Shown: piece after piece, positions 11,251-23,900 of the stretch
How positions within the stretch are numbered: the first letter of the stretch is position 1
Layout of the letters: every line of letters starts with the position of its first letter
DNA from: Scoparia ambigualis
Lineage: Eukaryota > Arthropoda > Insecta > Lepidoptera > Crambidae
Length of the DNA: 64,000 nucleotides
Direction of reading: 5' to 3'
Assembly (NCBI GenBank): GCA_963921215.1
Contig: OY992508.1
Span: 35,723,820 to 35,787,819 of the forward strand
Position numbers and translations under genes: made by a program
The notes under the pieces: model-generated
The model's database searches: none
What the model saw: only the letters and a program-made list of their open reading frames with translations
Told to the model about the DNA's origin: nothing

Positions 11251-12684
11251 ATGGCATATCAAACTCTGCTGCAAGAATACATGCTTATACCTCCTGTGAC
11301 ACGAGCATACACCACTGCTTGTGTAGTCACCACATTGGCTGTGGTAAGTTGATAAAATACTATATGTACTTCAAGTTTATCTTTTGTGTTAATTTTGGTA
11401 ATAACTATTACACGTTTGTATTATTAATTATTACTTTGTTTCAACTCAAATCTATGCCAATTAACAATAATCACCTGTAAAATTATAATTTTGTTTTTTT
11501 TTGTGTTTAGTTTATAAATTAATAATTTTGGTAAACAAATTTATTTATTAATACTAGCCTCTTTGTTACAGCAACTCGACCTTGTGTCTCCATTTCAATT
11601 ATACTTCAACCCTATCCTTATACTGAAGAAGTACCAGCTATGGAGACTTATAACAACATTCCTTTTTTTTGGAAATTTAGGCTTCAATTTCTTTTTCAAT
11701 ATGATATTCACATATAGATATTGCCGGATGCTGGAAGAAGGATCATTTAGAGGAAGAACTGCAGATTTTGTTGTTATGTTTGTTTTTGGAGGTGTTCTAA
11801 TGATTGTATCCTTTACATAGTTAATTTCTTTAGTTTTAATGCATTCTTTTATACCATTAAAATAGAATCGTCAGTAGTAAAGGATTGTGGGCTTCCACCA
11901 TCAGCCTCATTACTTACCGTCAGGTAAGATGGCCAAGTGCTTACCCATATTGGTAAAAAAAAGAATCTGAAATTAATTACATGGTTTCATAAAGAAATAT
12001 AAAAGATTAAATACCTAACTAAACCCCAATAAAAATATTTTTCCTGAACTTTTCTTCAGCTATGTGCGTTTTTTGTAAACTTATTATTCTTAGGTCAAGC
12101 CTTTACTATTATGATTGTCTATGTGTGGTCAAGGCGTAATGTGTTTGTGCGAATGAACTTCTTTGGCCTCATGAATTTCCAGGTATAAACATATTAGCAC
12201 CTCCATGGCATGGAGTGGTTTATTAAATTAATATTAATAATTATGAAAAGAATAGAGAAATAAATCAAAATCATATAAATATGATTTTTTGCAGGCACCA
12301 TATCTTCCATGGGTACTACTGGGGTTCTCAGTTTTACTTGGCAATGCTATATCCGTGGACTTGGTTGGCATGGCTATTGGGCACATTTACTTTTTTATGG
12401 AAGATGTATTGCCACGTCAACGGGGAGGACAAAAACTACTGAAAACACCAAAGTTTCTGTAAGCTTTTTACAAGATCATTGTAAATAAATCTGTACATAC
12501 TTAAATTTAAGAAAATTCATAATGAATCTAGTATATTTGTTACATTCAACAGATCTTTTTCTTTTCTTGTAGGAAAAAGCTTTTTGATCCGCAAGAGCCT
12601 GAATATGAACATTTACCTGAGCTAGCCCATATTCGACCTGGAGGATTCGATTGGCGTCGTCGTCCTAATCAAGATGAAAATTGA
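11251..12684 (+). CDS. Derl2: Derlin-2 (ER-associated degradation), 5 exons
   Basis: Coding exons are 11251-11343, 11572-11805, 12060-12182, 12295-12458 and 12573-12684. All introns are GT-AG and phases join in frame, giving 241 aa, close to the ~239 aa usual for Derlin-2. Derlins are multi-pass ER membrane, rhomboid-like proteins that help retrotranslocate misfolded proteins for p97/proteasome disposal. Recognisable family stretches are AYTTACVVTTLAVQ, SPFQLYFNP, WRLITTFLFFG, YRYCRMLEEGSFRGRTADF, FLGQAFTIMIVYVWSRRN and GHIYFFMEDV. The C-terminus ends in a charged GGFDWRRRP tail. The ATG at 11251 has AAAA before it and G after, and starts the family-typical MAYQTLLQEY. The 85-aa and 82-aa open frames seen alone are just read-throughs of exons. 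PPTC7 converges on it. Confidence 0.95.
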
Positions 12685-14982
12685 GAATGATATTATATAA
12701 GTTACGTAATGAAATGAAGTACCAAACTTAGAATATAAATTGTACAAGCCAAAATGTGTATATTATTATTGTTCTAGGGAAGAAAGTTTTCTATTTATTT
12801 TTTAGAAATTCTCTAAAAATGAATTGTGCACAAAATAAATAAATATGACATATGATGCTATATACTTTTGAACTGTTAAAAAGGTAGCAATTTCAAAATG
12901 TTTAGGTACAAGCAATGCAGGTCTAAACATATTCCTTGGTGTTGATTTTAACTTTAATCTGGTAGTTTTGTTTTTGAGAATATATAATGTTCTATGATGT
13001 GTAATCTGGCTTTTATTTTATTAGATGTATTATTTCTGTGCCAACTAACAATCCAATAAATAAACAAGGAAAATTTGTGCCACTTGCTGATGAAGCAGCT
13101 ATCATAAATTAGGGCAATAAAACAATTTTACGTATGATCAGCATTATTTATTTTTATTATTCCACACAAAGTATCAGGAACTGTTTATCAATTTAGATAA
13201 TCCATATTACCACTGCAGAATAAAATACTTATACATAAAAAGAACATTACAAATCACAAATGTTCCAGCTCAAATTAATTAAAACTGATAAGCTTGTGTT
13301 CTTACATTTTAAAAGTTCCAATTGTTGCTCATGTTTCTCTATAGAAATTATTTTGTATTGCAAATATAGATATAGCATAGCTGGCTAAACAAAAATAAAT
13401 GCCTGTTAATAAAAGAGCAACTTATAACTTTTATGAATTATGGTTTTCTCTAATAATCCAAAATATATCTACGTATTTTATTATTGATGCATGTGTCCCA
13501 TCATAAAGATTTCAACAAATCATTTAGTCGAGACATGCTAATAACATCAGAGCTCAATATTGAAAGTTATGTAATTTAACATTTAATTTTGGTTCATAGT
13601 TACAGAAGCACATCTACACATACCGACATTTGAAATTATTTGCTTTTAGAATTGAAGAATTTAGTGAGAACTTTTACATAAATGCATTAAAATTATTACA
13701 ATAGCAAAGGAAAATGTATAAATACCAAAACATACATATCACAATCAACAACCACATATTATAATCAAAATCAAATAAGTAGAATCCACTTTTACTTTAT
13801 TTTTACCAAATTAAAGTAATTCAACAGGACAACACCAGAAGTTACATAATGAATAGAAAAATAGATGACAAAATGTAGCCTATAACATAATACTTAATTT
13901 TATTACAAAAAAAATTACAAAAATGAAGTAAATGTTACAAAAAAGCGTAAGTGACATTCCTCAATACGTGCATTTGTAACATCTTATTCTATAGTAACAA
14001 CAAGAACAATAAAACTAGGTATGTCAGTCTTCATACAAGCATTCACAAATTCCTTAAGTCAACCTTTCACAACGTGAAGCACTAAACAGTTGATAATTTA
14101 CAATCATAAGTATTCTAAATAAAGAAACTATAAAATTATAAAACTGAGAACAGCCATATTCCTTGTTTCAATTGCGGTACTTATATCATTTTTATCATGT
14201 CAATTTCAATACCTAAATGACTGAAGTAACTCAATAACATGAGTGGACAATCGTTGTTACATTTGACGCATTATCTATTCAAATAGACAAAGCCCTGAAG
14301 GTAGTGACTAAAAAAAGATTTAATTAAGAGCAGCTAATCAACATTATACAATTAGATCGCAAACTTATTGCAACATTTTCAAACATACAAAAAAACGAAT
14401 GACAAGCGATCGATGAAGCACGCAACTCAGTATCACCACACGTGACTAGTGTACTAGCTTGTCACCAAAGGCATCCAATCACAATTTACTATCAAACAAT
14501 CAACACAATCAGATCATCTATACTCCCTCAAAGTGCGCGTTTACTAATCGCAACGCAAGGTGAGCTCTTATCTGTGGCTAATTGTTTTACTTCAACACCT
14601 ATCGCAAAACCTTTCAAAGGTATACGCCTAGTTCGCACCTGTACCAGTAATAGTCGAGTAGAAGTACCTACATACATTACTTCGCTAGATAGACTAGCTT
14701 TGCTAAATAGTAAACTAGCAAACTTTTGTACTGCTACGCGAGTCGCCACTAACCTTTAGGACATGTGCTAAGTAGGCTGTTACCTTTGAAAGGTATTTGC
14801 GATAGGTGTTGAAGTTAGACAATTACGGCTCTGAGCATGTGATCTGAAAATTGAATAACATCGTAATGGTGGCCCAGTTACTAATTATTTGGTGTCGTTG
14901 TTAAATTACTAGATCTATCAATTTTGCATGTCTTCGACAAAACATGTACCTAAACTCTATCTAAATCACATGGGAGACATTT
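12685..14982. other. Shared 3' region of Derlin-2 and PPTC7
   Basis: Possible Derlin-2 polyadenylation signals are at about 12834-12842 (AATAAATAAATA), 13055-13065 and 13117. For PPTC7 on the minus strand, TTTATT strings occur repeatedly at 13140-13900. The two genes end about 2.3 kb apart. ORFs at 14442-14759 on both strands overlap an inverted repeat and show no coding signature. Confidence 0.55.
14579..14825. repeat. Inverted repeat with ~44-bp arms
   Basis: The arms 14579-14622 and 14781-14825 are complementary with few mismatches (core ACTTCAACACCTATCGCAAA and its complement), leaving a ~158-bp loop. It lies downstream of the PPTC7 stop, so would be in its 3' UTR if the transcript reaches that far. 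A small MITE is the simplest explanation. Confidence 0.75.
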
Positions 14983-17900
14983 TCATAGCGCTACTATGGC
15001 TAGTAGCACCGTTATGTCGTCTGGTTTGCCACCTGTAAAAAAGAAAAGGATAATGTTAAATAAGCAAGGCGGTAAATCATACAAATAAATAACATATCAA
15101 GATATTTTTTGTAATCTTTTGAATCAGCGTGAACTGAGAATCGCCGGTCAAGTCGTATCTAACTTTAAAATTGTGCCTAAAAATTACTTATGAATTGCTT
15201 ATATTTGCTTATAATGATGAGAGAATTGCTTATTGCATTATTTAAAAGAATTAAAACATTTAAGGTTGACCGTCCATTCAAACGTCAGAATGGCTGGTCA
15301 ATCTCTGTAGAGTAGTAACTATGTAGAATTACTGAAATTTTCATGGACCAAAGATTGCTTATCAATTGTTTATTTCACAATTTGTAAGCTTAGACCCTGT
15401 TATTCGTTCCATAAACTAGGTACGAGCTTAAAACCGCCAGCGCCTGTTAGAAGTATGAGAGCAATATTACTGTGTTTTGTTTTTCATTTATTTTTAAGTT
15501 TTATTGCCTGTTGCTTATCTTAAATAAGCAAACGTCCTATTGTATTCCTATAACCTTGTTTAATATTCATATTTATATATATTTTTAATAATAACGAGGT
15601 TGCGAAAACAACAGGAACGCAAAAGGATTGCTTTATTTAGACCCTGAAGACTAATTAGAAAAATGAGTTTAATAGTTATTTAAATTAAAGACAACTTTTT
15701 TTTTCATTGAAGTACCTGCGTATAATAATTGTTCTTATTTATTTATGTAGGTACATTGATTTGGGCGAATAAATTATATTACATCATTTTTTCTTAACAT
15801 AAACAATACAATGTAGATTTACTTTTTTGTTGTTACTTCGTATGATTCTTGTACTTAGATCGTCGTAGCATTGCCATACATTTCCACGCCGACCGACAGT
15901 GTGCGGCAATCCTTTTGCGTTCCTGTTTTGTTTTCGCAACCTCGTTATTATTTAAAAAATATATAAATATGAATATTAAACAAGGTTATAGGAATACAAT
16001 AGGACGTTTGCTTATTTAAGATAAGCAACAGGCAATAAAACTTAAAAATAAATGAAAAACAAAACACAGTAATATTGCTCTCATACTTCTAACAGGCGCT
16101 GGCGGTTTTAAGCTCGTACCTAGTTTATGGAAAGAATAACAGGGTCTATTACAAATTGTGAAATAAGCAATTGATAAGCAATCTTTGGTCCAAGAAAATT
16201 TCTTTAATTCATAGTTACTACTCTAAGAGATTGACCAGCCATTCTGACGTTTGAATGGACGGTCAACCTTAAATGTTTTAATTCTTTTAAATTATGCAAT
16301 AAGCAATTCATAAGTAATTTTTAGGCACAATTTCAAAGTTAAATACGACTGTTGACCGGCGATTCTGACGTTCTCAAAGTTGAAGTTTCTCAAAGTGCCT
16401 ATGCGGAAGGCCCGATAACCGGAGGCCCAGGTCGGACAATGTGTGTTTCGGATATTTTTGGTGCATAGCCCGGGGTTATGATTATTTACCTGCAAGTAGG
16501 CAACCGCCTGCCTGTCGTGGGAGTGCCTTAGGACGGTGTACTCACAAATAGCGTCTATCCCGTTCTGAAGCGTGCTCTGCAAGAACGGCGACACGTAGAG
16601 GCCGTCGAAAGAAGGGACGCTCAGCATCCTGGTGATGTAAATTGTAACCGCTTGGACGGTAGTAAGAGGGTTTTGAGACGGTGTACTCATCAGTAGCGTC
16701 TATCCCGTTCTGGCCAGCGCTTTTTACTAACAACGATATGAAGCAGCCTATGAGACGGTATACTGACCAAAAGCGTCTATCCCGTTCTAGCGTGCGCTCT
16801 TCGCGAACGGCGACATGTAACACCCATCAAAGGACAGGTTGCGCGCCATCCAAACGATGGAGTTGGCGACGGCCTGCAGGCGCGCGGCGTCGCAGTACTT
16901 AAGTACCAAAAGCTTCTCTCCTGTTCTGCCGCCGAAGAAGAGGTTGCGCACTCACCAGGTCAAGTCGCCAACCACCTGCAGGGTAGTAACCAGCCAGAAG
17001 GGTAGCCGCCAAAAGAGAGGACGCACGGCATCCAGACGACAGAATCTACGATGAAAGTAACATGTTATACTCACCAATAGCGTCTATCCCGTTCTGGCGC
17101 GCGCTCTTCGCGAACGGCGACATGTAGCAGCCATCGAAGGACAGGTTCCTTGCCATCCAGGCGATGGAGTTGGCGACGGCCTGCAGGCGCGCGGCGTCGC
17201 CGGCCAGCGGCTGCGCGCGCCGCATCTCGGCCAGCAGCACGGGCGCCGGCACGTTGTCGAACACGCCGTCGGTGGCCACTAGGATCACGTCGCCGCATTC
17301 TACTGGGAACTCGGAGGTGTCCGCTGACTCGGGCCTGAGTAATTATATATTTTTTGTGGTTATTGTAACTGAGCTAGAGCAAGCGAGAAAGTGGGCACCG
17401 CAGCCAGCAAGGCACACATTGCTGAACCTGTAGCTTCAGTTCCTGTGCCATGAATGTTTACTGGATCAATGTTGCCAACCAAAAACAATTCTGCTTGGCG
17501 ACAGAAATTTATATTAGGTGGTCGCCATCCAGCTTATGTCATATAACTCATATGTCATCAATCATTGTTTGCTGCCAATTTATGGATGTACCTCCATGGG
17601 TTCAGACCTTCCCACATGAACAATACACATTACCCACCCACCACACTGGACTAAGGCAAGTTGGTGGATTTAAACAAATGCCATTATACGAAAGTGACCG
17701 GAGCTTAAAGTACCTACCTTCCGAAACACGACAAGAGCTCGGCGCGAGATATATTTATTTGGTGGTTCGGTGCTTTATATTTACTAAAAATAATAGGTCA
17801 AAAATAACATTTAAACTGTTCACAGTGCTATTTTCATGACGAAAACTCATCAGATGTAAAAAGACAACCGCCACGTGCGAGACTCGAACCCACGACCTCC

Positions 17901-20900
17901 AGCGATACGGGCAACAGCTCTTCCATTTAAACTTCCGAGACATCGGTTAAAAATAACATGTCGCGTTTATTTGCACCAATTAAAAGTTGGAAAAAAAGTG
18001 CGTTTATACAAATACAATGTATATAGGTACTAACTAAATTGAGACACCGTACGAGATACGCAATAATAAACTCATTGATTAACAACACAAGCGATCGGGA
18101 GATAAGATTAACGTATCATGATTAAAGGCGGACCAAAATAACCCTTATTCTGTTAAGTAAAGATTCAGGCACAAATCGGTTTGTTTGTAAACACAGTTGT
18201 CTCAAAATTAAAAGCTACCACGTTCACGTGAGCGCTGGCAAATATCCAGTGAGCTGAACATTCTAATTTTACTCCAAACAACAGAGCTGGTTGTGGAATG
18301 AGCACATGACTACAGGTCCCGTGGTAGCGAAAGTGCCCTCATGACTTGAGACATTTAAATATAAATACTGGGAGACGCATTCGTGCGAGCGTGTGGTTAT
18401 GCAATTAACATCTACGTGTATAACGATAATACTGTGTTTTGATTTTATTTTCCTTTATTTTATTTACAGAATGTTACGAATGGCTATTTAATTTCTACAA
18501 CGCGTTAATGACATTTCAACTATAGAATTGGTTTTACTCACCTCCACTTAATTAGTTCGTCACTGACTAGCATGTTTAAACGTCACTAATTAATGGAATT
18601 TAAGTAAAGTTGGGCGGGGCATGTAGTGAGACGTGGTGGTGGCACGTGGAACAAGGCATTGATGTAGTGGCCGAGCACTGACAAACGTCGCGGCGCTAAG
18701 GAGTTCCAAGAGCGAGATCGGTTGACGATATAATTTGACCTTTGTGGAATAGCAGCACACTAAAATAATACTCCAACCCCTCTCTTCCCTTGGGTGTCGT
18801 AAAAGGACGACGACGAAACTACTTACGGACTAAAGGTTGCACACACTTCCAACAGCTTGTAACGAGGCAGCTAAAGCCTTGTTGGTTTTCTGACCTCTTT
18901 TCCGAATAACATTCTTTTTTATACCTAGTTTTAAATTAAAAATTCAAATATTACTTGTCTTCTCAGTCTAGCCTCTGTTGTATAGTGTACAAACGCTTAA
19001 ATAGTGCTTCATAACTAACCTTTTTATTATCATAATATACTTCTAGACTCATCGTGCTTTTATCTTCATCAAACTCCTCATCGTGTCTCCGTTCCTCCGC
19101 TACGTGACAAGCTTAAAGCGGCGCGGCGACGGGCTTACCACGCTGAGCACATGTGCAGTTGTAGGTAATATGGTGATACATAGACTAAGGCAGTGGACTG
19201 GCTCTGACGCGGCCATCATTGATTACTCTTTGACTAACCCTTTGGATAGTCGGAACCTTTGTATGTAGGTAGATATGTATGATTTGAACCAGGGCCGTAG
19301 CCTTTATTCCCTAGCCGTCATAAGTCTGACGACGCTATCATAGCGTACGGTGATTGCTTGGCAGGCGTTTCCAGATCGTTATCTGGAAACGCCTGCCAAG
19401 CAATACCCGTTGGTGTTTTTGCTACTGGTAGCTCCTAGCTTTTCATACTTTACTCGTCAAATATAAAGACTTAAAAGCTCCTTGTTTAACCCAGAACCGA
19501 CAAGAACAGACTTATACCTAGCAGTAGGTTAGGTCAGGCTGTGGATTAATTGCAATCTCTCTTTAGATCATCGCAGATATTCATAATGTACATCACAGCT
19601 TAGAGAGGCTTTACTCTCTAAGTTGTGCCCTAATTATCATCCCCAACAGATTTAGATATTAACTGTTTACTCGGAATGTGTTCGAGAATACGGGGACTTT
19701 TTGCAATACTAAGTATACCTACAGTGTATAAGGACAGCCGCCGCCGTCATAAAACATTCATACGAAATTTAAAAATAAATTTTGATAATAAAGAAGTAAG
19801 ATTATTTGCAATACTACGTCCTTAGTAGTCGTGCCCCAAGTCAGATTACGTGGACTTTGGCTCTTACATTATCTACTAGTTTAACTTTTTTATAGGTACA
19901 TGGTGTGTTCGTAAGAAAATACTCGCACAGAAAAAGGTTCATTCGTCGATGGATGATGGATACGTTTCCTCCGTGCTAGGTTATGGGTTGTTGCTATGGG
20001 GGAACTCGGTCGACTCGGACAAAGCTTTTAGGGCTCAAAAAAGGTGTATTCGTATTCTTGATAATGCATGGTATTTAGAAAGTTGTTATTTTATAAATAC
20101 AAAATTCTCCTATTGCCCTGCATGTACCTAAAGGAAGTATGCCTATTCGTTCATTTAAATGGAAACTATTTTAAAAATCGCTGTGAAACTACTGTGAGGC
20201 ATACAAGGGCCCAGTACCGGAACCTGTTGTATCAACCTCCTTGTCACAAATATATTTATAGTAAAAATGTTTTTAATGTGTGTACTACTATCTATAATAA
20301 TCTGCCTGAGTTTAAACATCAGAACACAGCTACATTCAAAAATAAATTGACCAAATGGCTGCAGGCAAATTGTTTTTATAGTGTGAAAGAGTATATGGAT
20401 AGGATCAAATAAATATTTTGTACTAATATTAATTTGCACACCTGCTTGCAGGTTGTATACATACATGTACACACATTTTATATTTAAGAACCCACAACTG
20501 TATTCTGGCAAATAAAGACATCTTTATCTTTTTCTATATCGATAGTTATAGTCTACTCATTAGTATTTTGCAAAATTACGTCTAGTTGATTATCTGAGAA
20601 ACTTTTTTATTTAAGTAATTGCTACTCTCAGATTTTAAACTTTGTATCACACTATCTACTTCAACAAGCGTAATATTATTGAAAAAATGCGTATTGAATA
20701 AGTACTCAAAGACAATAAACAACATAGCAGTATCGTTAATAATAATTTCAACATTAAAAAAAAGATATACTTACATTTTATTTAGACCATTTCCAACATT
20801 TTAGTGAGAGCTATTACAAAATTGTTATACGTTGTTTTATCTAATACGTACCGTATGTGCAAATATAAACCTTAACAAAGTGGAATACGAATTGGCATGG

Positions 20901-23900
20901 ACCCAAATACAACAGTTTGCATTGTATATCGTACAGATAACAGCACGTCAAGGCTACCCTAAAACGCCAAAATTCTGCAACCGATTTTGAACTCTACAGC
21001 TAATTAGTTAAAGTTGAAAATGAAATGGAGAATGTTGACAGTTTTGTATAGCGTGAATTGCTGTGGTATGTACATAGTGCAAGTTTTTATTCTTGTACAC
21101 CATCTGAGTTATGTAAGTCATTCTGACGTGTTGTGCTCACTGCGTATTTGGGTTATCTCGTCTGTATACTATATTATGTACAACATCGTTGTATTATCAT
21201 AGAGTTCACAGCTACACACGAGTGCCTACATGTTTTCCATGTTCATGGTGTGGTGAGGACAGTTAAGTATAGAAACGCATTTAACCTACCCACCTACCTA
21301 CCTACTTTATTTTCATTATTTGTTCATTTTACTTTTCTTTTATTTGTTAAGCAATGATGTTACAATAAAAAGAGGTAGATGCGTTACATGTGCCAAAAAG
21401 TGGCAACAGAAAAATATGCTAATTGGCTTACCTTAAGCGTAGTCTCACAAAAGCGTTAGCAGCTTAGATTTAAATGTTTTAATCTAAGGTTAGCAGTGTT
21501 GATATTTTGACAGTGTCCGTTTGCATTGTATTTGTTTACGAAAATCAATTAAAAACATGCTGTCCTGTGTTATGCGAAACTACACAAAATACTTTTTAAG
21601 TCATGGGATTATATATCATGAGTGGCATGCGTGAGTTTACATTTTAATTGATTTAAGTTTATTTAATATTAAAATTTATCAAATACAAAATGTCAAAATA
21701 AATTGTGTTATAAAAATATAGAGTGAGACAGCAAATTGACACGTAATTCGCAAAGAGACAGCGCTACATGTATCTGTCTTGTTTACGCTCTTACTATTTT
21801 TTTCCTGATGGCAGATTCAATATCATTTATTCAGGTTAGGCCATGTTTAGGTTACAGCACTTATGAATGTCATTATGCCATCGGTTCGTAAGTCTAACTA
21901 TGGGGCGGGAGCCTTGTACTGAGAAGAACCGGCAAGAAACTCAGCAAGGGCATTTCTTTTCTCCCTTTCTTTTTCAGCGTCAATTAGAATTGAAAAATGC
22001 TGTAAGCAGCCGATGCAGTCCAAAATAATGAGATCGGGGAGCGTTCTCGAACCGAACCGTGGAATAAGCACGGTAACGAGCGCACCCATTCATGACGGCC
22101 TGCATAAATGCCGTTTCACGCCCCGCTTAAAAGACCCGGGACTGTAGGAGCTGGGAAACACATGCGCCGGCAAAGAATTCCAAAGCTTAGTCTTACAGAG
22201 GAACAACTTGCCAAATTTTTTGGTACGAGTACTGATAGTGTGTACAGTATGATGGTGGTTCCTAAGACCAGCACGTGTAGTCCGGGAGAGGAAAGGAGAG
22301 GGCGGGATAAGATCAAAAAGTTCTTCAGAGCACTCACCGTAGTAATCCCGGTAGAAGACACTGAGAGAAGCAATGTCTCTACGCAGCTGGAGGTCCTCAA
22401 GGGAGGCTGTAACCTCAGCATCTCCAATAATGCGTACCGCTCGCCCTTGCAGTCTATGAAGTGCATCGAGGAGGTATTTAGCGGAGCCGTCCCATAGATG
22501 GGAACAATACTCCATACTCGATCGCACCTGAGTTTTGTAAACCGCCTCACCTTATTGAGAATACCCAACTTCCGGGAGGCAGTTAAATTAGCACTCTAGA
22601 TGTAGCATTTTGCATTCAGTTCCCGGCCGACGTCCATGCCAAGAATGAGTAACGGAAAGTTCTGAAGAGAGGGAGGAGTAAGGAAGGGACTACTACTACT
22701 ACTAGGTACTAGTTGTCATGCTATCTTGCTCACACTTTAAAGTTAACTCGGCACATGTGGCCATATGAGATCATCGACTAGAAGTGACAAGTTACCTCGG
22801 CCGTATAATATCGCAATATTTAGTGTGTTCAGCTTTTCGTAACGTACGACGCTTCGGTCCACTATTGAAATCACATAACCTATTTACCTCTTTTTATTAT
22901 AATATCATTGTTGTTAAGTATTTCTTTTCCTTTTGGAAAGATAAGTTTTAAGATACTGAGCCAACAAACGAACGGGCCCCGCCTGACGGTGTGCGGGCGC
23001 CGCAGCCCATGGGCGCGCGCGACACCGAGCGAGGGCATCACGCGCGCGCAATGAACCTGAAGCTTCAGAGCCCTTACCATCAGCTCTTAGAGCAGCATTA
23101 CTTTAATCTTACTATGCAAATTCCCATCAATTGCTCAAAGAGGCGACAGTGGGTTCCCAGTTCTTATGCCTGTATGCCCTGTAAACGTGGGGCCCAATTT
23201 AACTATTAAAATGTTCATAAAATCTACTATTTGGACTAAGACAATTAAAGAAGCTTCTCCAAATCTTTTTTCTCGGTATATAAATAGTTATGAACCTGGA
23301 ATAGCGAGGATTCCGAGGATTCATCTAGGCTTTGATTCTGCTATTTTAAAATGTCTACAAAAATCTGAGTGGCCTCATTTTGACATTTCTCCCTTGCCTA
23401 ATTTCTAATGCTGACCGTAAAGAGTCAGCAAACGACATACCATAATATTCTAGTAGCGTATTTGACCTTGGATGCATATTTACTTGCTCATTATCTTTAT
23501 TGAAATAACCTTTTGCTTTGCTTCTAATAGTTCATTCAGCAGATAATGACGCACTTTCTGATATTATATTATAATACGAGCCGGAGCAACCATTTACACT
23601 TTACTTAAAAATAGATCCGTGTCGTGTAGCGGTGAAAGAATACTACCACCCCTCTCTTCCCTTGGGTGTCGTAAAAGGCGACTAACGGACTAAAGACGGC
23701 ACAGTCTTTTAACAGCATAGAGCGGCGATGAGCTCACCACCTGTCACTTTAAGCATAAGATAGAGGACTGCTTTTGCGGTCCTCTACCATAGTCTCTGAC
23801 TTAACCTTCGGGGATAACAGTCGTGATTATATGTATGTATGTAAAAATAGATAGAATAATGCTGGGGCCACATTAGCGCGCTAGCGCGATAATTCGCGTT

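Noticed and set aside
16292..16902. ORFs that look like extra PPTC7 exons
   Set aside because: They are decayed copies of exon 4 with lost donors, a stop and missing catalytic residues; kept as pseudogene array.
17150..17433. Plus-strand arginine/alanine-rich ORFs
   Set aside because: They are antisense shadows of the GC-rich PPTC7 exon 4.
22108..22497. Plus ORF of 129 aa
   Set aside because: Antisense of the Jockey-like LINE end, which carries the recognisable RT motifs.
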